64,000 nt of DNA from Gammaproteobacteria bacterium (GTDB lineage: Bacteria; Pseudomonadota; Gammaproteobacteria; Burkholderiales; Gallionellaceae), in the NCBI GenBank assembly GCA_018813765.1, contig JAHJBC010000001.1, positions 124,001 through 188,000 of the forward strand. The letters run 5' to 3'. Positions 24,302 through 33,379 of the stretch are shown one piece after another (within the stretch, counting starts at the first letter, position 1; each line of letters begins with the position of its first letter). The position numbers and the translations under genes were made by a program. Below the pieces are notes generated by a model. It did not search any database. It saw nothing but the letters and a program-made list of their open reading frames with translations, and was not told the DNA's origin.

Positions 24302-27067
24302 CTAATGCGCCTCATCCCAATTCCCGCCCTCACCCAACCCAACCTCCAACGGCACCTTCAACTCAGCAACATTGCACATCAACTCGCGCACTTTCTCTTT
24401 CACCAGCGCCAATTCCCCTTGCGGCACTTCCAGCACCAGTTCGTCATGCACCTGCATGATGAGCTTCGTTTCGAGCTTTTCTTTCTCCAGCCAATCCTGC
24501 ACGGCGATCATCGCCAGCTTGATGAGGTCGGCCGCCGTACCCTGCATCGGTGCATTGATCGCCGCACGCTCGGCCGCTTGTCTGCGCATGCCGTTGGCAC
24601 CATTGATCTCCGGCAGCCATAAACGACGACCAAACCAGGTCTCAACAAATCCTTGCGCCTTGGCCTGCTCACGCGTGCTGTCCATGTAGTGCTTCACGCC
24701 GGGGTAGCGCGCGAAATAGAGGTCGATGTATTGCTTGGCGGCGCTGGTTTCGATGTTGAGCTGGCTGGCCAGACCGTAAGCGGACATGCCGTAGATGAGG
24801 CCGAAGTTGATGACCTTGGCATAGCGGCGCTGTTCGCTGCTCACGGCATCGAGCGCGACGTTGAACACTTCGGCGGCGGTGGCGCGGTGGATGTCTTCAC
24901 CGGCGGCGAAGGCTTTGAGCAATCCTTCGTCGCCGGAGAGGTGCGCCATGATGCGCAGTTCGATCTGCGAGTAGTCGGCGGAGACGATGCGCGAGCCGGC
25001 GGGCGCGATGAAGGCTTCGCGGATGCGGCGGCCTTCAGGGGTGCGGATGGGGATGTTCTGCAGGTTGGGATCGCTGGAGGCCAGTCGTCCGGTGACAGCG
25101 ACGGCTTGTGAGTAGCTGGTGTGTACGCGGCCGGTCTTTGCGTTCACCATCTGCGGCAGTTTGTCGGTGTAGGTGGATTTGAGTTTCGCCATGCCGCGAT
25201 GCTCAAGCAGTATCTTGGGCAGCGGATAGTCGAGTGCAAGTTCCTGCAGCACTTCTTCGTCGGTGGAGCGCGAACCGGTGGCGGTCTTTTTCTTTGAGGG
25301 GATGCCGAGCTTGTCGAACAATATCTCCTGCAATTGCTTGGGTGAGGCGAGGTTGAACGGCTGCCCGGCCAATTCGTAGGCCTGCTTCTCGATGGCCATG
25401 ATCTTTTCGCCCAGCTCGTGGCTTTGGCGGCCAAGCATGGTGCTGTCGATGAGTACGCCGTTGCGTTCCATCCTGAACAGCACTTCGCGCACCGGCATCT
25501 CGATGTCACGGTAGACCTCGGCCAGTCTTCCCTGTAGCTGCGGCGACAGGGTCTGGTGCAGTTGCAGGGTGATGTCGGCATCTTCCGCCGCATATTTCGT
25601 CGCCGTTTCCAGATCGACCTGATCGAAACCGATCTGCTTGGCGCCCTTGCCCACCACGTCGGCATAACTCACCGTCGACAAACCCAGATGGCGCAAGGCG
25701 AGGTTGCCCATCTCGTGCGGCTTGTGCGATTCGAGCACGTAGGATTGCAGCAGGGTGTCCTCGGCGATACCGCTCAGGGCGATGCCGTGGTTGGCGAAGA
25801 TGTGCTGGTCGTATTTCAGGTTCTGGCCGAGCTTCTTGTGCTGGTCGCTTTCCAGCCAGTGCCTGAGTTTCTTCAGCGCATACTCGCGGCCGAGCTGGTC
25901 GGGGGCGCCGGGGTAGTGGTGCGCCAGCGGCAGGTAGGCGGCCTGGTGCACTTCGATGCTGAAGGAGATGCCGACCAGTTGCGCGGTCATTTCGTCTAGG
26001 CCGGTGGTTTCGGTGTCGATGCTCACCAGTGGAGCAGCCATCAGTTTTTCCAGCCAGGCGTCGAGCTGGGCGTCGGTGAGGATGGCTTCGTAGTTGGAGG
26101 TGTCGTTGACGGTAGATGGCAGTGGAGCTTGCTCGAACTGGCGCTGGTCTTGCACCTTTGCGCTTCCGCTGGAACGACCCTCACCCCCGGCCCCTCTCCC
26201 GCTTGCGGGAGAGGGGAGTGAGGAGCCCGTGAGTTCGCGCATCAGGCTACGGAAACCGAAGCGTTCGTAAAGGGCTTTCAATTTTTCGGTGTCGGGGGCG
26301 GGTGCAGCCAGTTCGTCGAAGCGTCTGTCCAGCGGCACATCGCATTTCACTGTGACCAGTTGTTTGCCCATCGGCAGCCATTCCAGCGCGGTGCGCAGGT
26401 TGTCGCCGACCGCACCTTTCACTTCGGCGGCATGCGCGATCAGGTTGTCCAGCGTGCCGTATTCGGTGAGCCATTTGACGGCGGTCTTGGGTCCGCACTT
26501 GTTCACGCCGGGCACGTTGTCGACCGTGTCGCCGACCAGCGCGAGATAGTCGACGATGTGCTCGGGCGGAACGCCGAACTTTGCGGTGACCCCCGCAGCA
26601 TCCAGTTTTTCTTCGCTCATGGTGTTGACCCACAGCACCTTCTCGTCCACCAGTTGGGTGAGGTCCTTGTCGCCTGTGGAGATGATGCAGCGCGCGCCGT
26701 TGTGCGAGGCTTGCCGCGCCAGTGTGCCGATGACGTCGTCGGCCTCGACCCCGTCGATCATCAGGATATTCCAGCCGGCCGCGGCCACCACTTCGTGCAG
26801 CGGTTCGATCTGTGCGCGCAGGTCGTCGGGCATGGGCGGGCGGTGCGCTTTGTATTCGGGATACCAGTCGTCGCGGAATGTTTTGCCCTTTGCATCGAAC
26901 ACGCAGGCGCTATAATCCGCCGGGTAATCGGCGCGCAACTTTCGCAGCATGTTGAGCACGCCGTGAATCGCGCCGGTGGGCTCGCCTTGCGGGCTGCGCA
27001 GGTCCGGCATGGCGTGGAATGCGCGATACAGATAGGACGAACCGTCCACCAACAACAGAGTCTTCAT
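24302..27067 (-). CDS. polA: DNA polymerase I
   Basis: A 921-residue polymerase with all three domains. The 5'-3' exonuclease starts MKTLLLVDGSSYLYRAFHAM and has ISTGDKDLTQLV. The 3'-5' exonuclease carries SIDTETTGLDEM. The polymerase has motif A DYSQIELR at about 698-705, an O-helix segment RRYAKVINFGLIYGMSAYGL, and motif C VHDELV near 874. It fills gaps and removes RNA primers during replication and repair. Residues about 282-297 (SLPSPASGRGAGGEGR) come from a GC-rich hairpin repeat read in frame, located in the linker between the two exonuclease domains. It diverges from the LOG-family gene with only 16 bases between start codons. Confidence 0.97.
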   Translation of the reverse strand: MKTLLLVDGSSYLYRAFHAMPDLRSPQGEPTGAIHGVLNMLRKLRADYPADYSACVFDAKGKTFRDDWYPEYKAHRPPMPDDLRAQIEPLHEVVAAAGWNILMIDGVEADDVIGTLARQASHNGARCIISTGDKDLTQLVDEKVLWVNTMSEEKLDAAGVTAKFGVPPEHIVDYLALVGDTVDNVPGVNKCGPKTAVKWLTEYGTLDNLIAHAAEVKGAVGDNLRTALEWLPMGKQLVTVKCDVPLDRRFDELAAPAPDTEKLKALYERFGFRSLMRELTGSSLPSPASGRGAGGEGRSSGSAKVQDQRQFEQAPLPSTVNDTSNYEAILTDAQLDAWLEKLMAAPLVSIDTETTGLDEMTAQLVGISFSIEVHQAAYLPLAHHYPGAPDQLGREYALKKLRHWLESDQHKKLGQNLKYDQHIFANHGIALSGIAEDTLLQSYVLESHKPHEMGNLALRHLGLSTVSYADVVGKGAKQIGFDQVDLETATKYAAEDADITLQLHQTLSPQLQGRLAEVYRDIEMPVREVLFRMERNGVLIDSTMLGRQSHELGEKIMAIEKQAYELAGQPFNLASPKQLQEILFDKLGIPSKKKTATGSRSTDEEVLQELALDYPLPKILLEHRGMAKLKSTYTDKLPQMVNAKTGRVHTSYSQAVAVTGRLASSDPNLQNIPIRTPEGRRIREAFIAPAGSRIVSADYSQIELRIMAHLSGDEGLLKAFAAGEDIHRATAAEVFNVALDAVSSEQRRYAKVINFGLIYGMSAYGLASQLNIETSAAKQYIDLYFARYPGVKHYMDSTREQAKAQGFVETWFGRRLWLPEINGANGMRRQAAERAAINAPMQGTAADLIKLAMIAVQDWLEKEKLETKLIMQVHDELVLEVPQGELALVKEKVRELMCNVAELKVPLEVGLGEGGNWDEAH
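26178..26222. repeat. GC-rich hairpin repeat inside polA
   Basis: CCCTCACCCCCGGCCCCTCT followed by CCCGCTTGCGGG and an inverted GAGAGGGG lies wholly inside polA. Read in the polA frame it encodes about 15 Pro/Ser/Gly/Arg residues in the interdomain linker. It belongs to the same family as 22924-22964, 48325-48360 and 50426-50461. Confidence 0.8.
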
Positions 27068-27083
27068 GCTTTAGAGGTCCGAG

Positions 27084-27800
27084 ATGAACAACGATATGAA
27101 ACTTCCGCCCGCGCAATCGCCGGAATTGATGCAGTCGAAGGAGTCCTGGCGGGTGTTCGGCATTATGTCAGAATTCGTCTCGGCGACCGAACGTCTGAAC
27201 AACATCCATCCGGCGGTCAGCATCTTCGGCAGCGCGCGCACGCCGCACGACCATCCCTATTACAAGCTCACCGAGGAGATCTCGCGCTTGCTCTCCGACG
27301 CGGGTTTCGCGGTCATCTCCGGCGGCGGCCCCGGCATCATGGAAGCGGCCAACAAGGGCGCGTTCTACGGCAAGTCGCCCAGCGTGGGCCTCAACATCCA
27401 GTTGCCGCACGAGCAGCACAACAACCCCTACCAAAACATCAGCCAGACCTTCCACCACTTCTTCACACGCAAGGTGATGTTCGTGAAGTTCGCCAGCGCC
27501 TATGTGGTGATGCCCGGCGGCTTCGGCACGCTGGACGAACTGATGGAAGCGCTGACGCTGGTGCAGACCGGCAAGACGCGGCGCATGCCCATCATCCTGG
27601 TCGGCAGCAAGTTCTGGGGCGGTATGGTGGACTGGATCAAGAACAGCCTGCTGGAAGAGAAGATGATCGGCGCCAACGACCTTGACCTGATCAAGGTGCT
27701 CGATGACCCCGAACAAGTGGTCGATGCCATCTTCCAGCATTACGAGACGCGCGGCTTTGAGCCTTCCGCAGCGGAACGCGAGATGCAACTGAACCTGTAA
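27084..27800 (+). CDS. LOG-family (TIGR00730) Rossmann protein
   Basis: A 238-residue protein with the LOG/lysine-decarboxylase-like signature: SGGGPGIMEAANKGA (about residues 90-104) and MPGGFGTLDELMEALTL (about 145-161). Family members include cytokinin-activating phosphoribohydrolases (AMP nucleosidase activity), and others with unclear roles. This longer form may act on nucleoside monophosphates. The ATG at 27084 has an AGAGG ribosome site. It diverges from polA with a 16-base gap, so the promoters of both genes must overlap the other's coding region or start. Confidence 0.88.
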   Translation: MNNDMKLPPAQSPELMQSKESWRVFGIMSEFVSATERLNNIHPAVSIFGSARTPHDHPYYKLTEEISRLLSDAGFAVISGGGPGIMEAANKGAFYGKSPSVGLNIQLPHEQHNNPYQNISQTFHHFFTRKVMFVKFASAYVVMPGGFGTLDELMEALTLVQTGKTRRMPIILVGSKFWGGMVDWIKNSLLEEKMIGANDLDLIKVLDDPEQVVDAIFQHYETRGFEPSAAEREMQLNL

Positions 27801-27847
27801 CGCATATCGGTATAGAATCTCCCCATACCTTTTCATCGGGAAACATC

Positions 27848-28177
27848 ATGCGCCCAATCTATTTCATGGCACTCGCCTGCCTCGCTGTTACCGCTTATGC
27901 CGCTCAGCCGGAAGCGCCGGCCCGTGCAGAGCCGCCGCCTCCGCCGCAGATGAGCGCCGACAATGGCGTCGACGAACCGCAGGTCACCATCATCAAGCAA
28001 TCGGAACTGACCATCGAGGAATACCGCGCCAACGGCAGGCTCTACATGATCAAGGTCACCCCAAAGGTCGGGGCGCCTTATTATCTGGTGGATGATCGCG
28101 GCGATGGCCGGTTCGCGCGCCAGGACAGCATGGATTCAGGCCTGCGCGTACCGCGCTGGATCATCAAGCGGTTCTGA
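27848..28177 (+). CDS. DUF2782 exported protein
   Basis: A 109-residue protein with a signal peptide (about residues 1-18, ending TAYAA), a Pro-rich linker (EPPPPPQ) and a conserved C-terminal domain EYRANGRLYMIKVTPKVGAPYYLVDDRGDGRFARQD...VPRWIIKRF typical of DUF2782. The family is widespread in beta- and gammaproteobacteria and often lies near polA, as here (the LOG-family gene lies between them). The function is unknown; the location is probably periplasmic. A repeat-rich hairpin follows the stop. Confidence 0.87.
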   Translation: MRPIYFMALACLAVTAYAAQPEAPARAEPPPPPQMSADNGVDEPQVTIIKQSELTIEEYRANGRLYMIKVTPKVGAPYYLVDDRGDGRFARQDSMDSGLRVPRWIIKRF

Positions 28178-28197
28178 AGCGGGAGACTTTTCGGTTT

Positions 28198-28293
28198 CCC
28201 CCTTTGCAAAAGGGGGACGGAAGGGGGATTTAGAATCGTGGCACATCATCCTCTCTCAAATCCCCCCACACCCCCCCTTTCTCTAAAGGGGGC
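28198..28293. repeat. Poly-G/C inverted repeat between convergent genes
   Basis: The left arm (28198-28231, CCCCCTTTGCAAAAGGGGGA then GGGGGATTT) and the right arm (28258-28292, AAATCCCCCC then AAAGGGGG) are an imperfect inverted pair with nested hairpins. It lies between the stops of the DUF2782 gene (28177) and thrH (28309), so it could terminate both. It looks like another mobile mini-repeat. Confidence 0.65.
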
Positions 28294-28308
28294 TACTACG
28301 GCAAAGCG

Positions 28309-28917
28309 TCAGATGCGCGCGCTGGCCTTGCGGATCTCTGCATCCAGCTCCGCATAGTTCATGGTCACCGGGTACTGCGGGAATTCACGTATCACGTTCT
28401 CCGGCGGATGGAACAGGATGCCGGCATGGGCTTCGCCCAGCATCGCCGTATCGTTGTACGAGTCTCCGGCGGCGATGGTCTTGAAATTGAGTTCCTTGAA
28501 ACGTTTCACCGATTCGCGTTTCTGGTTGGGCATGCGCAGGTGGTAGTTCACCAGCATACCGCTGGAATCCGATTCCAGCTTGTGGCAGAACAAGGTCGGC
28601 ATGCCCAGTTGCTGCATCAGCGGCATGGCGAACTCATAGAAGGTGTCGGACAGGATGATGACCTGGAAGCGCTGGCGCAGGTCGTCGAGGAAATCCTTGG
28701 CCCCCGGCATCGGTCCCATCTCCGCGATCACCTTCTGGATATCGGGCAGGCCGAGCTTGTGCTGCGCCAGGATGGCCAGACGGTATTTCATCAGCTTGTC
28801 GTAATCCGGCTCGTCGCGCGTGGTGCGGCGCAATTCCGGGATGCCGGTGCGCTGTGAAAATTCGATCCATATCTCAGGAACGAGGACACCTTCGAGGTCG
28901 AGACAGACAAGTTGCAC
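28309..28917 (-). CDS. thrH: Bifunctional phosphoserine phosphatase/homoserine phosphotransferase
   Basis: A 202-residue HAD-superfamily enzyme. The nucleophile motif is CLDLEGVLVPE (first catalytic Asp in the CLD triplet). Motif II is ILSDTFYEF and motif III is AAGDSYNDTAML. The EGVLVPEIWI stretch is specific to ThrH, which dephosphorylates phosphoserine and can pass the phosphate to homoserine. GTG at 28917 is preferred: TGGAG lies six bases upstream, and the protein then begins as in ThrH (MQLVCLDLEG). An ATG at 28929 would add four residues without a ribosome site. It is convergent with the DUF2782 gene. Confidence 0.9.
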   Translation of the reverse strand: MQLVCLDLEGVLVPEIWIEFSQRTGIPELRRTTRDEPDYDKLMKYRLAILAQHKLGLPDIQKVIAEMGPMPGAKDFLDDLRQRFQVIILSDTFYEFAMPLMQQLGMPTLFCHKLESDSSGMLVNYHLRMPNQKRESVKRFKELNFKTIAAGDSYNDTAMLGEAHAGILFHPPENVIREFPQYPVTMNYAELDAEIRKASARI

Positions 28918-29089
28918 GGAAAACTCCATAAGTTAAGGCGGCACGCCGCGAGGCGCGATTCTACCATCCCGGAAATATTTCCGGCCAAGCGCGAACCCGC
29001 CTGCCGGCGCTGGCACTCGCCAGCTAGAGCGCGCTTTCGATAATCACATTACAATGGCGCGGGTCGACTTGATCTTTGCAAGAATTCAA

Positions 29090-29863
29090 ATGGAAATCAG
29101 AAAACTGAACGCGGCGCGTGGCTGGACCTGGGTGAAACAGGGATACCAGCTCATCATGTGCAACCCCTTGATGTCCGTCACTTTTGCGCTGATCGGCGCG
29201 CTGGCCGTGTTCGTCGCGATCGGCATTCCGGTGCTCGGCCCGCTGGCCGCAGTGCTGCTGATGCCGGTGATACTGGCCGGCTACATGCGCGTGTGCCGCG
29301 CGCTGGAGGAAGAAGAAGAGGCCGAGCTGCCGCTTCTGTTCGAGGGATTCCGCAAGCATACGATGCAACTGGTCACACTGGGCGCCTTCGCCATGCTGGG
29401 GCTGCTGGGCGCATCGACCGTGATGGTGTTCATCGGCGGCGAGGCGCTTTCCGCGCTGCTGGAGAACTTCCAGTCCAGCAACGATCCGCAGGCGATGGTG
29501 CAGGCGATGTGGGGTGCCGGTTCGGGCGTCGCATTCAGCCTGCTGGTTGGTTTCTCGCTGGTGTTCGTGCTGATGCTGGCGCTGCAATACGCTCCCATGC
29601 TGGTGTTCTTCAACGATATCGCGCCGCTCGCCGCCATGCGCGCCAGCCTGGCCGGAACGATGCGCAACGTCATTCCCTACACCATCTACAACATCGTCAT
29701 GCAACTGCTGGCCATCGTGTTCGGCATCCTGCCCTACAACCTGGGCATGATCGTGCTGCTGCCGCTGGGGCTCACTTCGCTTTATGTCAGTTACCGCAAC
29801 ATCTTCCCGTTCGCGCATGAACTTGCCGCGACAGCACCCGATTCAAACCATCTGGAGGCATAG
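29090..29863 (+). CDS. BPSS1780-type membrane protein
   Basis: A 257-residue integral membrane protein with about six helices. The N terminus reads MEIRKLNAARGWTWVKQGYQLI, typical of the BPSS1780 family found mainly in betaproteobacteria. Further marks are the acidic loop LEEEEEAELPLLFEGF and LQYAPMLVFFNDIAPLAAMRASL. ATG at 29090 is chosen because the family start fits. An ATG at 29054 would add 12 residues. The following gene starts two bases after its stop, so they are cotranscribed. The function is unknown. Confidence 0.82.
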   Translation: MEIRKLNAARGWTWVKQGYQLIMCNPLMSVTFALIGALAVFVAIGIPVLGPLAAVLLMPVILAGYMRVCRALEEEEEAELPLLFEGFRKHTMQLVTLGAFAMLGLLGASTVMVFIGGEALSALLENFQSSNDPQAMVQAMWGAGSGVAFSLLVGFSLVFVLMLALQYAPMLVFFNDIAPLAAMRASLAGTMRNVIPYTIYNIVMQLLAIVFGILPYNLGMIVLLPLGLTSLYVSYRNIFPFAHELAATAPDSNHLEA

Positions 29864-29865
29864 CC

Positions 29866-30360
29866 ATGCAATATCCCAACGTAAGCAAGGAGGAAGTCGG
29901 ACAGGCGCAATTCCCGCACAACCTGTTCATTTCAGGCGTGTTCATCTTCGATCTGCTGATGACGCCCGCCGTATTGGCGATGAAGATCGGCATGATCGGA
30001 CTGCTCATCCCGCTGGTGTGCTCCGGCGCGCTCATCGCCTGGATCTACCTGCGCAGCAGGAAGACCACCACCTGGTTCGTGGACATGCACTGGAAGATCA
30101 GCTTCGGCCGCGCCAAATTGCTGATGCTGGGTTACGCCATCTCGGGGACGCTGATCTTCCTGGCCTGGCTGATCAGCATCTCGATGAAGGATCACAACAT
30201 GGGAAGCATCGTGTGGACCGCGCTCACGCGCGTGGGGCTGATGCCGACCGTGATCCTGGTACTGGTCACCGCGGTGATGGAATTCGGTTCCTACGCGCAG
30301 GCCGGCAAGCGCGAGTTGCCGGACAAACTGGTGGCGAAGTTCCCGGCTCCGGCGGTCTAG
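29866..30360 (+). CDS. Polytopic membrane protein of unknown function
   Basis: A 164-residue membrane protein with four predicted helices (near residues 20-38, 42-62, 85-105, 120-142). The ATG at 29866 has GGAGGC upstream and follows the BPSS1780 gene after two bases, so the pair likely forms a unit. No domain is recognised. Its TAG shares the palindrome CTAG with the stop of the convergent carboxymuconolactone-decarboxylase-like gene. Confidence 0.78.
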   Translation: MQYPNVSKEEVGQAQFPHNLFISGVFIFDLLMTPAVLAMKIGMIGLLIPLVCSGALIAWIYLRSRKTTTWFVDMHWKISFGRAKLLMLGYAISGTLIFLAWLISISMKDHNMGSIVWTALTRVGLMPTVILVLVTAVMEFGSYAQAGKRELPDKLVAKFPAPAV

Positions 30361-30707
30361 GCAGTCGGCTGCGAGAATTCCTCGAAGGCATGCATCACTT
30401 CGCCCGCGTACATCAGTGACGGGCCGCCACCCATGTACACCGCGACAGCCAGCACCTCGTTGAGCTGATCGCGGGTGACGCCCAGCCGCACCAGCGTGCG
30501 CACGTGATAGGCGATGCAGCCTTCGCAGCGCGTCGCCACTGCGATTGCGGTGGCGATCAGCTCCTTGTCCAGCGCCGAGACCACCCCCGCGGTCATCGCC
30601 GCCTTCGACATCGCGTCGAAGCCGGTCATGGTGTCTTTTGCCTCCTTGCGGAAGGTCGCCAGCGGCGGGTTCAGGTGCTGGATGAGTTCCTTGAATGACT
30701 TGCTCAT
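30357..30707 (-). CDS. Carboxymuconolactone decarboxylase/AhpD-like protein
   Basis: A 116-residue helical protein with the AhpD-like core: the CEGCIAYH motif (two cysteines and His that act in peroxidase-type chemistry in AhpD) and GVTRDQLNEVLAVAVYMGGGPSLMYAG. ATG at 30707 has GGAGGAA upstream; longer starts are rejected. It probably acts in peroxide defence or as a small disulfide reductase, but a decarboxylase role cannot be excluded. Its stop overlaps the stop of the convergent membrane-protein gene by four bases. Confidence 0.87.
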   Translation of the reverse strand: MSKSFKELIQHLNPPLATFRKEAKDTMTGFDAMSKAAMTAGVVSALDKELIATAIAVATRCEGCIAYHVRTLVRLGVTRDQLNEVLAVAVYMGGGPSLMYAGEVMHAFEEFSQPTA

Positions 30708-30753
30708 GTTTCTTTCCTCCGTTGGTTCAATCAAACTTGCCGTTCCAATTGTT

Positions 30754-31194
30754 TCAGGGTGAGATGACAAACACCGCCGCCTGACCTTGATATGCGCCAG
30801 CCGCATCTTCGAGATTCCATATCGTGCAATCGGCGATCATGAAACGCCTGCCGCTTTTGGCGATGCGCATGCCGGAATAGCCGTCGATGTAACCCTGCTC
30901 CGCCACTTTTCTCAGCGCCTTCTCGCGCGACTCCTGCGCCATGGGTTCGGCCGAAAGCCGCGAGGGCAGACACGTGAACTCGTCAAAATCCATCTCGAAG
31001 CAGCGCAGCGCATACTCGTTGCCGTAGAAGAACACCGGATCGGCCTCGGTGCCGTGTGCGACGATGGCAAAGGGTGCGTTCCACATTGCGCCCACGGATG
31101 GAACCAACTCCTTGCCGGTCAGGCGCCGGTAACTTTCGACGATCAGGCGCAGGCGCGCGTCCAGCGCCGCATCAGATAGCTTCAAGCTTGGCAT
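30754..31194 (-). CDS. MEKHLA-domain (PAS-like) protein
   Basis: A 146-residue single-domain protein with the MEKHLA pattern: LRLIVESYRRLTGKELVP, FAIVAHGTEADPVFFYGNEYALRCFEMDFDEF, ALRKVAEQGYIDGYSGMRIAKSGRRF. MEKHLA domains are PAS-like sensory modules, but no output is attached here, so the role is unknown. ATG at 31194 lies inside the last codons of uvrD (23-base overlap) with CTGGA as a weak ribosome site, so translation probably depends on uvrD. Confidence 0.82.
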   Translation of the reverse strand: MPSLKLSDAALDARLRLIVESYRRLTGKELVPSVGAMWNAPFAIVAHGTEADPVFFYGNEYALRCFEMDFDEFTCLPSRLSAEPMAQESREKALRKVAEQGYIDGYSGMRIAKSGRRFMIADCTIWNLEDAAGAYQGQAAVFVISP

Positions 31195-33346
31195 ATTCCA
31201 GTGCGAGCCATTTGCTGCCCGCGCGTTTGAAATTGACCTGCACGCGGCCGTCATTGCCACCGCCTTCGGTGTCCGTCACCACGCCCTCGCCGAATTTCTG
31301 GTGGAACACGCGCTGGCCGATGCGCCAGATCGAATCCGGCGAAACATGCGGTATCGGCGCCGCCGGAGTGGCAGCGAATGCCTTGGTGTAGCTGCTGGTC
31401 TCGTAAGCGCTGGTATGGAAAGTCTTGCGCGCGCTCACGCGCGGCGTCAGCCAGTGCAGCAACTCTTCCGGCAGTTCACGCAGGAAGCTCGACGCCGTGC
31501 TGTAGTGCGTCTGTCCGTGCAGCATGCGACTCTGCGCGAAGGTGAGATACAGGCGGCGGCGCGCGCGCGTGATCGCCACGTACATCAGGCGGCGCTCCTC
31601 GTCGAGGTCGCCGTTGTCGATGCTGTTCTGGTGCGGGAACAGGCTCTCTTCCAGCCCGGTGATGAACACGGTGTGGAACTCCAGGCCCTTCGCCGCATGC
31701 ACTGTCATCAGGTGCAGCGCATCCTCGCTGTCGCCGGCCTGGTGTTCGCCGGACTCCAGCGTGGCGTGGGTGAGGAAGGCGGTGAGACTGTCGTCCTCGT
31801 TCTCGTACACGAACAGCGTGGCCGAGTTGATGAGCTCGTTGAGGTTCTCCAGCCGCTCCTCCGCCTCGCGCCGCTTCGAGACCGAAGCCTTCTCGGCCTC
31901 GTAGTGCGCGACCAGTCCGCTGTGCTGCAGCACGTGCTCCATGATCTCCGGCAGCGGCAGGCCCTGCGTGCCACTGCGCAGCGACTCGATGATACCGACG
32001 AAGGCGGTGACCTTGCCGCCCGCGCGCGCCGCCGCATCCCACAGCGTGGTGTTGTATTGCTTGGCGGATTCCTGCAACTGCTCGATACTGCGTGCGCCGA
32101 TACCGCGCGTGGGGAAGTTGATGATGCGCAGCAAGGCATTGTCGTCGTCGGTGTTCTCCATCAGGCGCAGGTAGGCCAGCGCGTGCTTGATCTCCTGCCG
32201 CTCGAAGAAGCGCAGGCCGCCGTACACGCGGTAGGACAGACCGCCTGACACCAGCGCATGTTCCAGCACGCGCGACTGCGCATTGGAGCGGTACAGCAAC
32301 GCCATCTCGGACAGGCGGACGCCCTCGCGGTTGAGTTGCTTGATCTCGTCGACGATGAACGCCGCTTCGTCCACGTCGGTGCCCGCCTCGTACACGCGAA
32401 TCTGCTCGCCCTTGTCGGCATCGGTCCACAGATTCTTGCCGAGGCGGTTGCGGTTGTTCTGGATGAGCGCGTTGGCGGCTTCGAGGATGTTGCCGTGCGA
32501 GCGGTAGTTCTGCTCCAGCTTGATCACGTTCTCGACATGGAAGTCGCGCAGCAGCTCCTGCATGTTGCCGACGTTCGCACCGCGGAAGGCGTAGATGGAC
32601 TGGTCGTCGTCGCCGACAGCGAACAAGGCATTGTTCTGACCGGCCAGCAACTTCAGCCAGCGGTACTGCAGCGGATTGGTATCCTGGAACTCATCCACCA
32701 GAATGTGCTTGAAGCGTTCCTGGTAATGCTCACGCAGCGCTGCATTTCTAGACAGCAGTTCGTAGCAGCGCAGCAGCAGCTCTGAGAAATCCACCACGCC
32801 CTCGCGCTGGCACTGCGCGTCGTATTCGGCGAACACCTCCACCTTGCGCCGAGTGTACGGATCGTAGGCTTCTACCTCGTGCGCGCGCAGGCCTTCTTCC
32901 TTGCGGCCGCTGATGAAGTTCTGCATCTCGCGCGGCGGATATTTCTCGTCATCCACGTTCATCGCCTTCATCAAGCGCTTGATGGCGGAGAGCTGGTCGC
33001 CGGAATCGAGTATCTGGAAGGTCTGCGGCAGGTTCGCCTCACGGTAGTGCGCGCGCAACATGCGGTTGCACAGGCCGTGGAAGGTGCCGATCCACATGCC
33101 GCGCGTGTTGATCGGCAGCATCGCCGACAGGCGCGTGACCATCTCCTTGGCCGCCTTGTTGGTGAAGGTCACCGCGAGGATGCCGTGCGGCGAGACCTGC
33201 CCGGTGCTGATGAGGTAAGCGATGCGGGTGGTGAGTACGCGCGTCTTGCCGCTGCCCGCCCCGGCCAGGATGAGCGCGGATTGGGCAGGGAGTTCGACGG
33301 CGGCGCGTTGTTCGGGATTGAGACCGGAAAGCAGGAACGGATTCAT
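31172..33346 (-). CDS. uvrD: DNA helicase II (UvrD)
   Basis: A 724-residue superfamily 1A 3'-5' helicase. Motif I is ILAGAGSGKTRVLTTRI (about residues 24-40), motif Ia VTFTNKAAKEM, motif II VDEFQDTN, motif III AVGDDDQSIYAFRGA, motif IV QNYRS, motif V LMTVHAAKGLEF and motif VI RRLMYVAITRA. It unwinds DNA in nucleotide-excision and mismatch repair. The start is ATG 33346 (MNPFLLSGLNPEQ). A GTG at 33364 would add six residues. The MEKHLA gene overlaps its 3' end. Confidence 0.96.
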   Translation of the reverse strand: MNPFLLSGLNPEQRAAVELPAQSALILAGAGSGKTRVLTTRIAYLISTGQVSPHGILAVTFTNKAAKEMVTRLSAMLPINTRGMWIGTFHGLCNRMLRAHYREANLPQTFQILDSGDQLSAIKRLMKAMNVDDEKYPPREMQNFISGRKEEGLRAHEVEAYDPYTRRKVEVFAEYDAQCQREGVVDFSELLLRCYELLSRNAALREHYQERFKHILVDEFQDTNPLQYRWLKLLAGQNNALFAVGDDDQSIYAFRGANVGNMQELLRDFHVENVIKLEQNYRSHGNILEAANALIQNNRNRLGKNLWTDADKGEQIRVYEAGTDVDEAAFIVDEIKQLNREGVRLSEMALLYRSNAQSRVLEHALVSGGLSYRVYGGLRFFERQEIKHALAYLRLMENTDDDNALLRIINFPTRGIGARSIEQLQESAKQYNTTLWDAAARAGGKVTAFVGIIESLRSGTQGLPLPEIMEHVLQHSGLVAHYEAEKASVSKRREAEERLENLNELINSATLFVYENEDDSLTAFLTHATLESGEHQAGDSEDALHLMTVHAAKGLEFHTVFITGLEESLFPHQNSIDNGDLDEERRLMYVAITRARRRLYLTFAQSRMLHGQTHYSTASSFLRELPEELLHWLTPRVSARKTFHTSAYETSSYTKAFAATPAAPIPHVSPDSIWRIGQRVFHQKFGEGVVTDTEGGGNDGRVQVNFKRAGSKWLALEYAKLEAI

Positions 33347-33379
33347 GCGTGGATTATCCCACACGACTGCGGATCTTCT

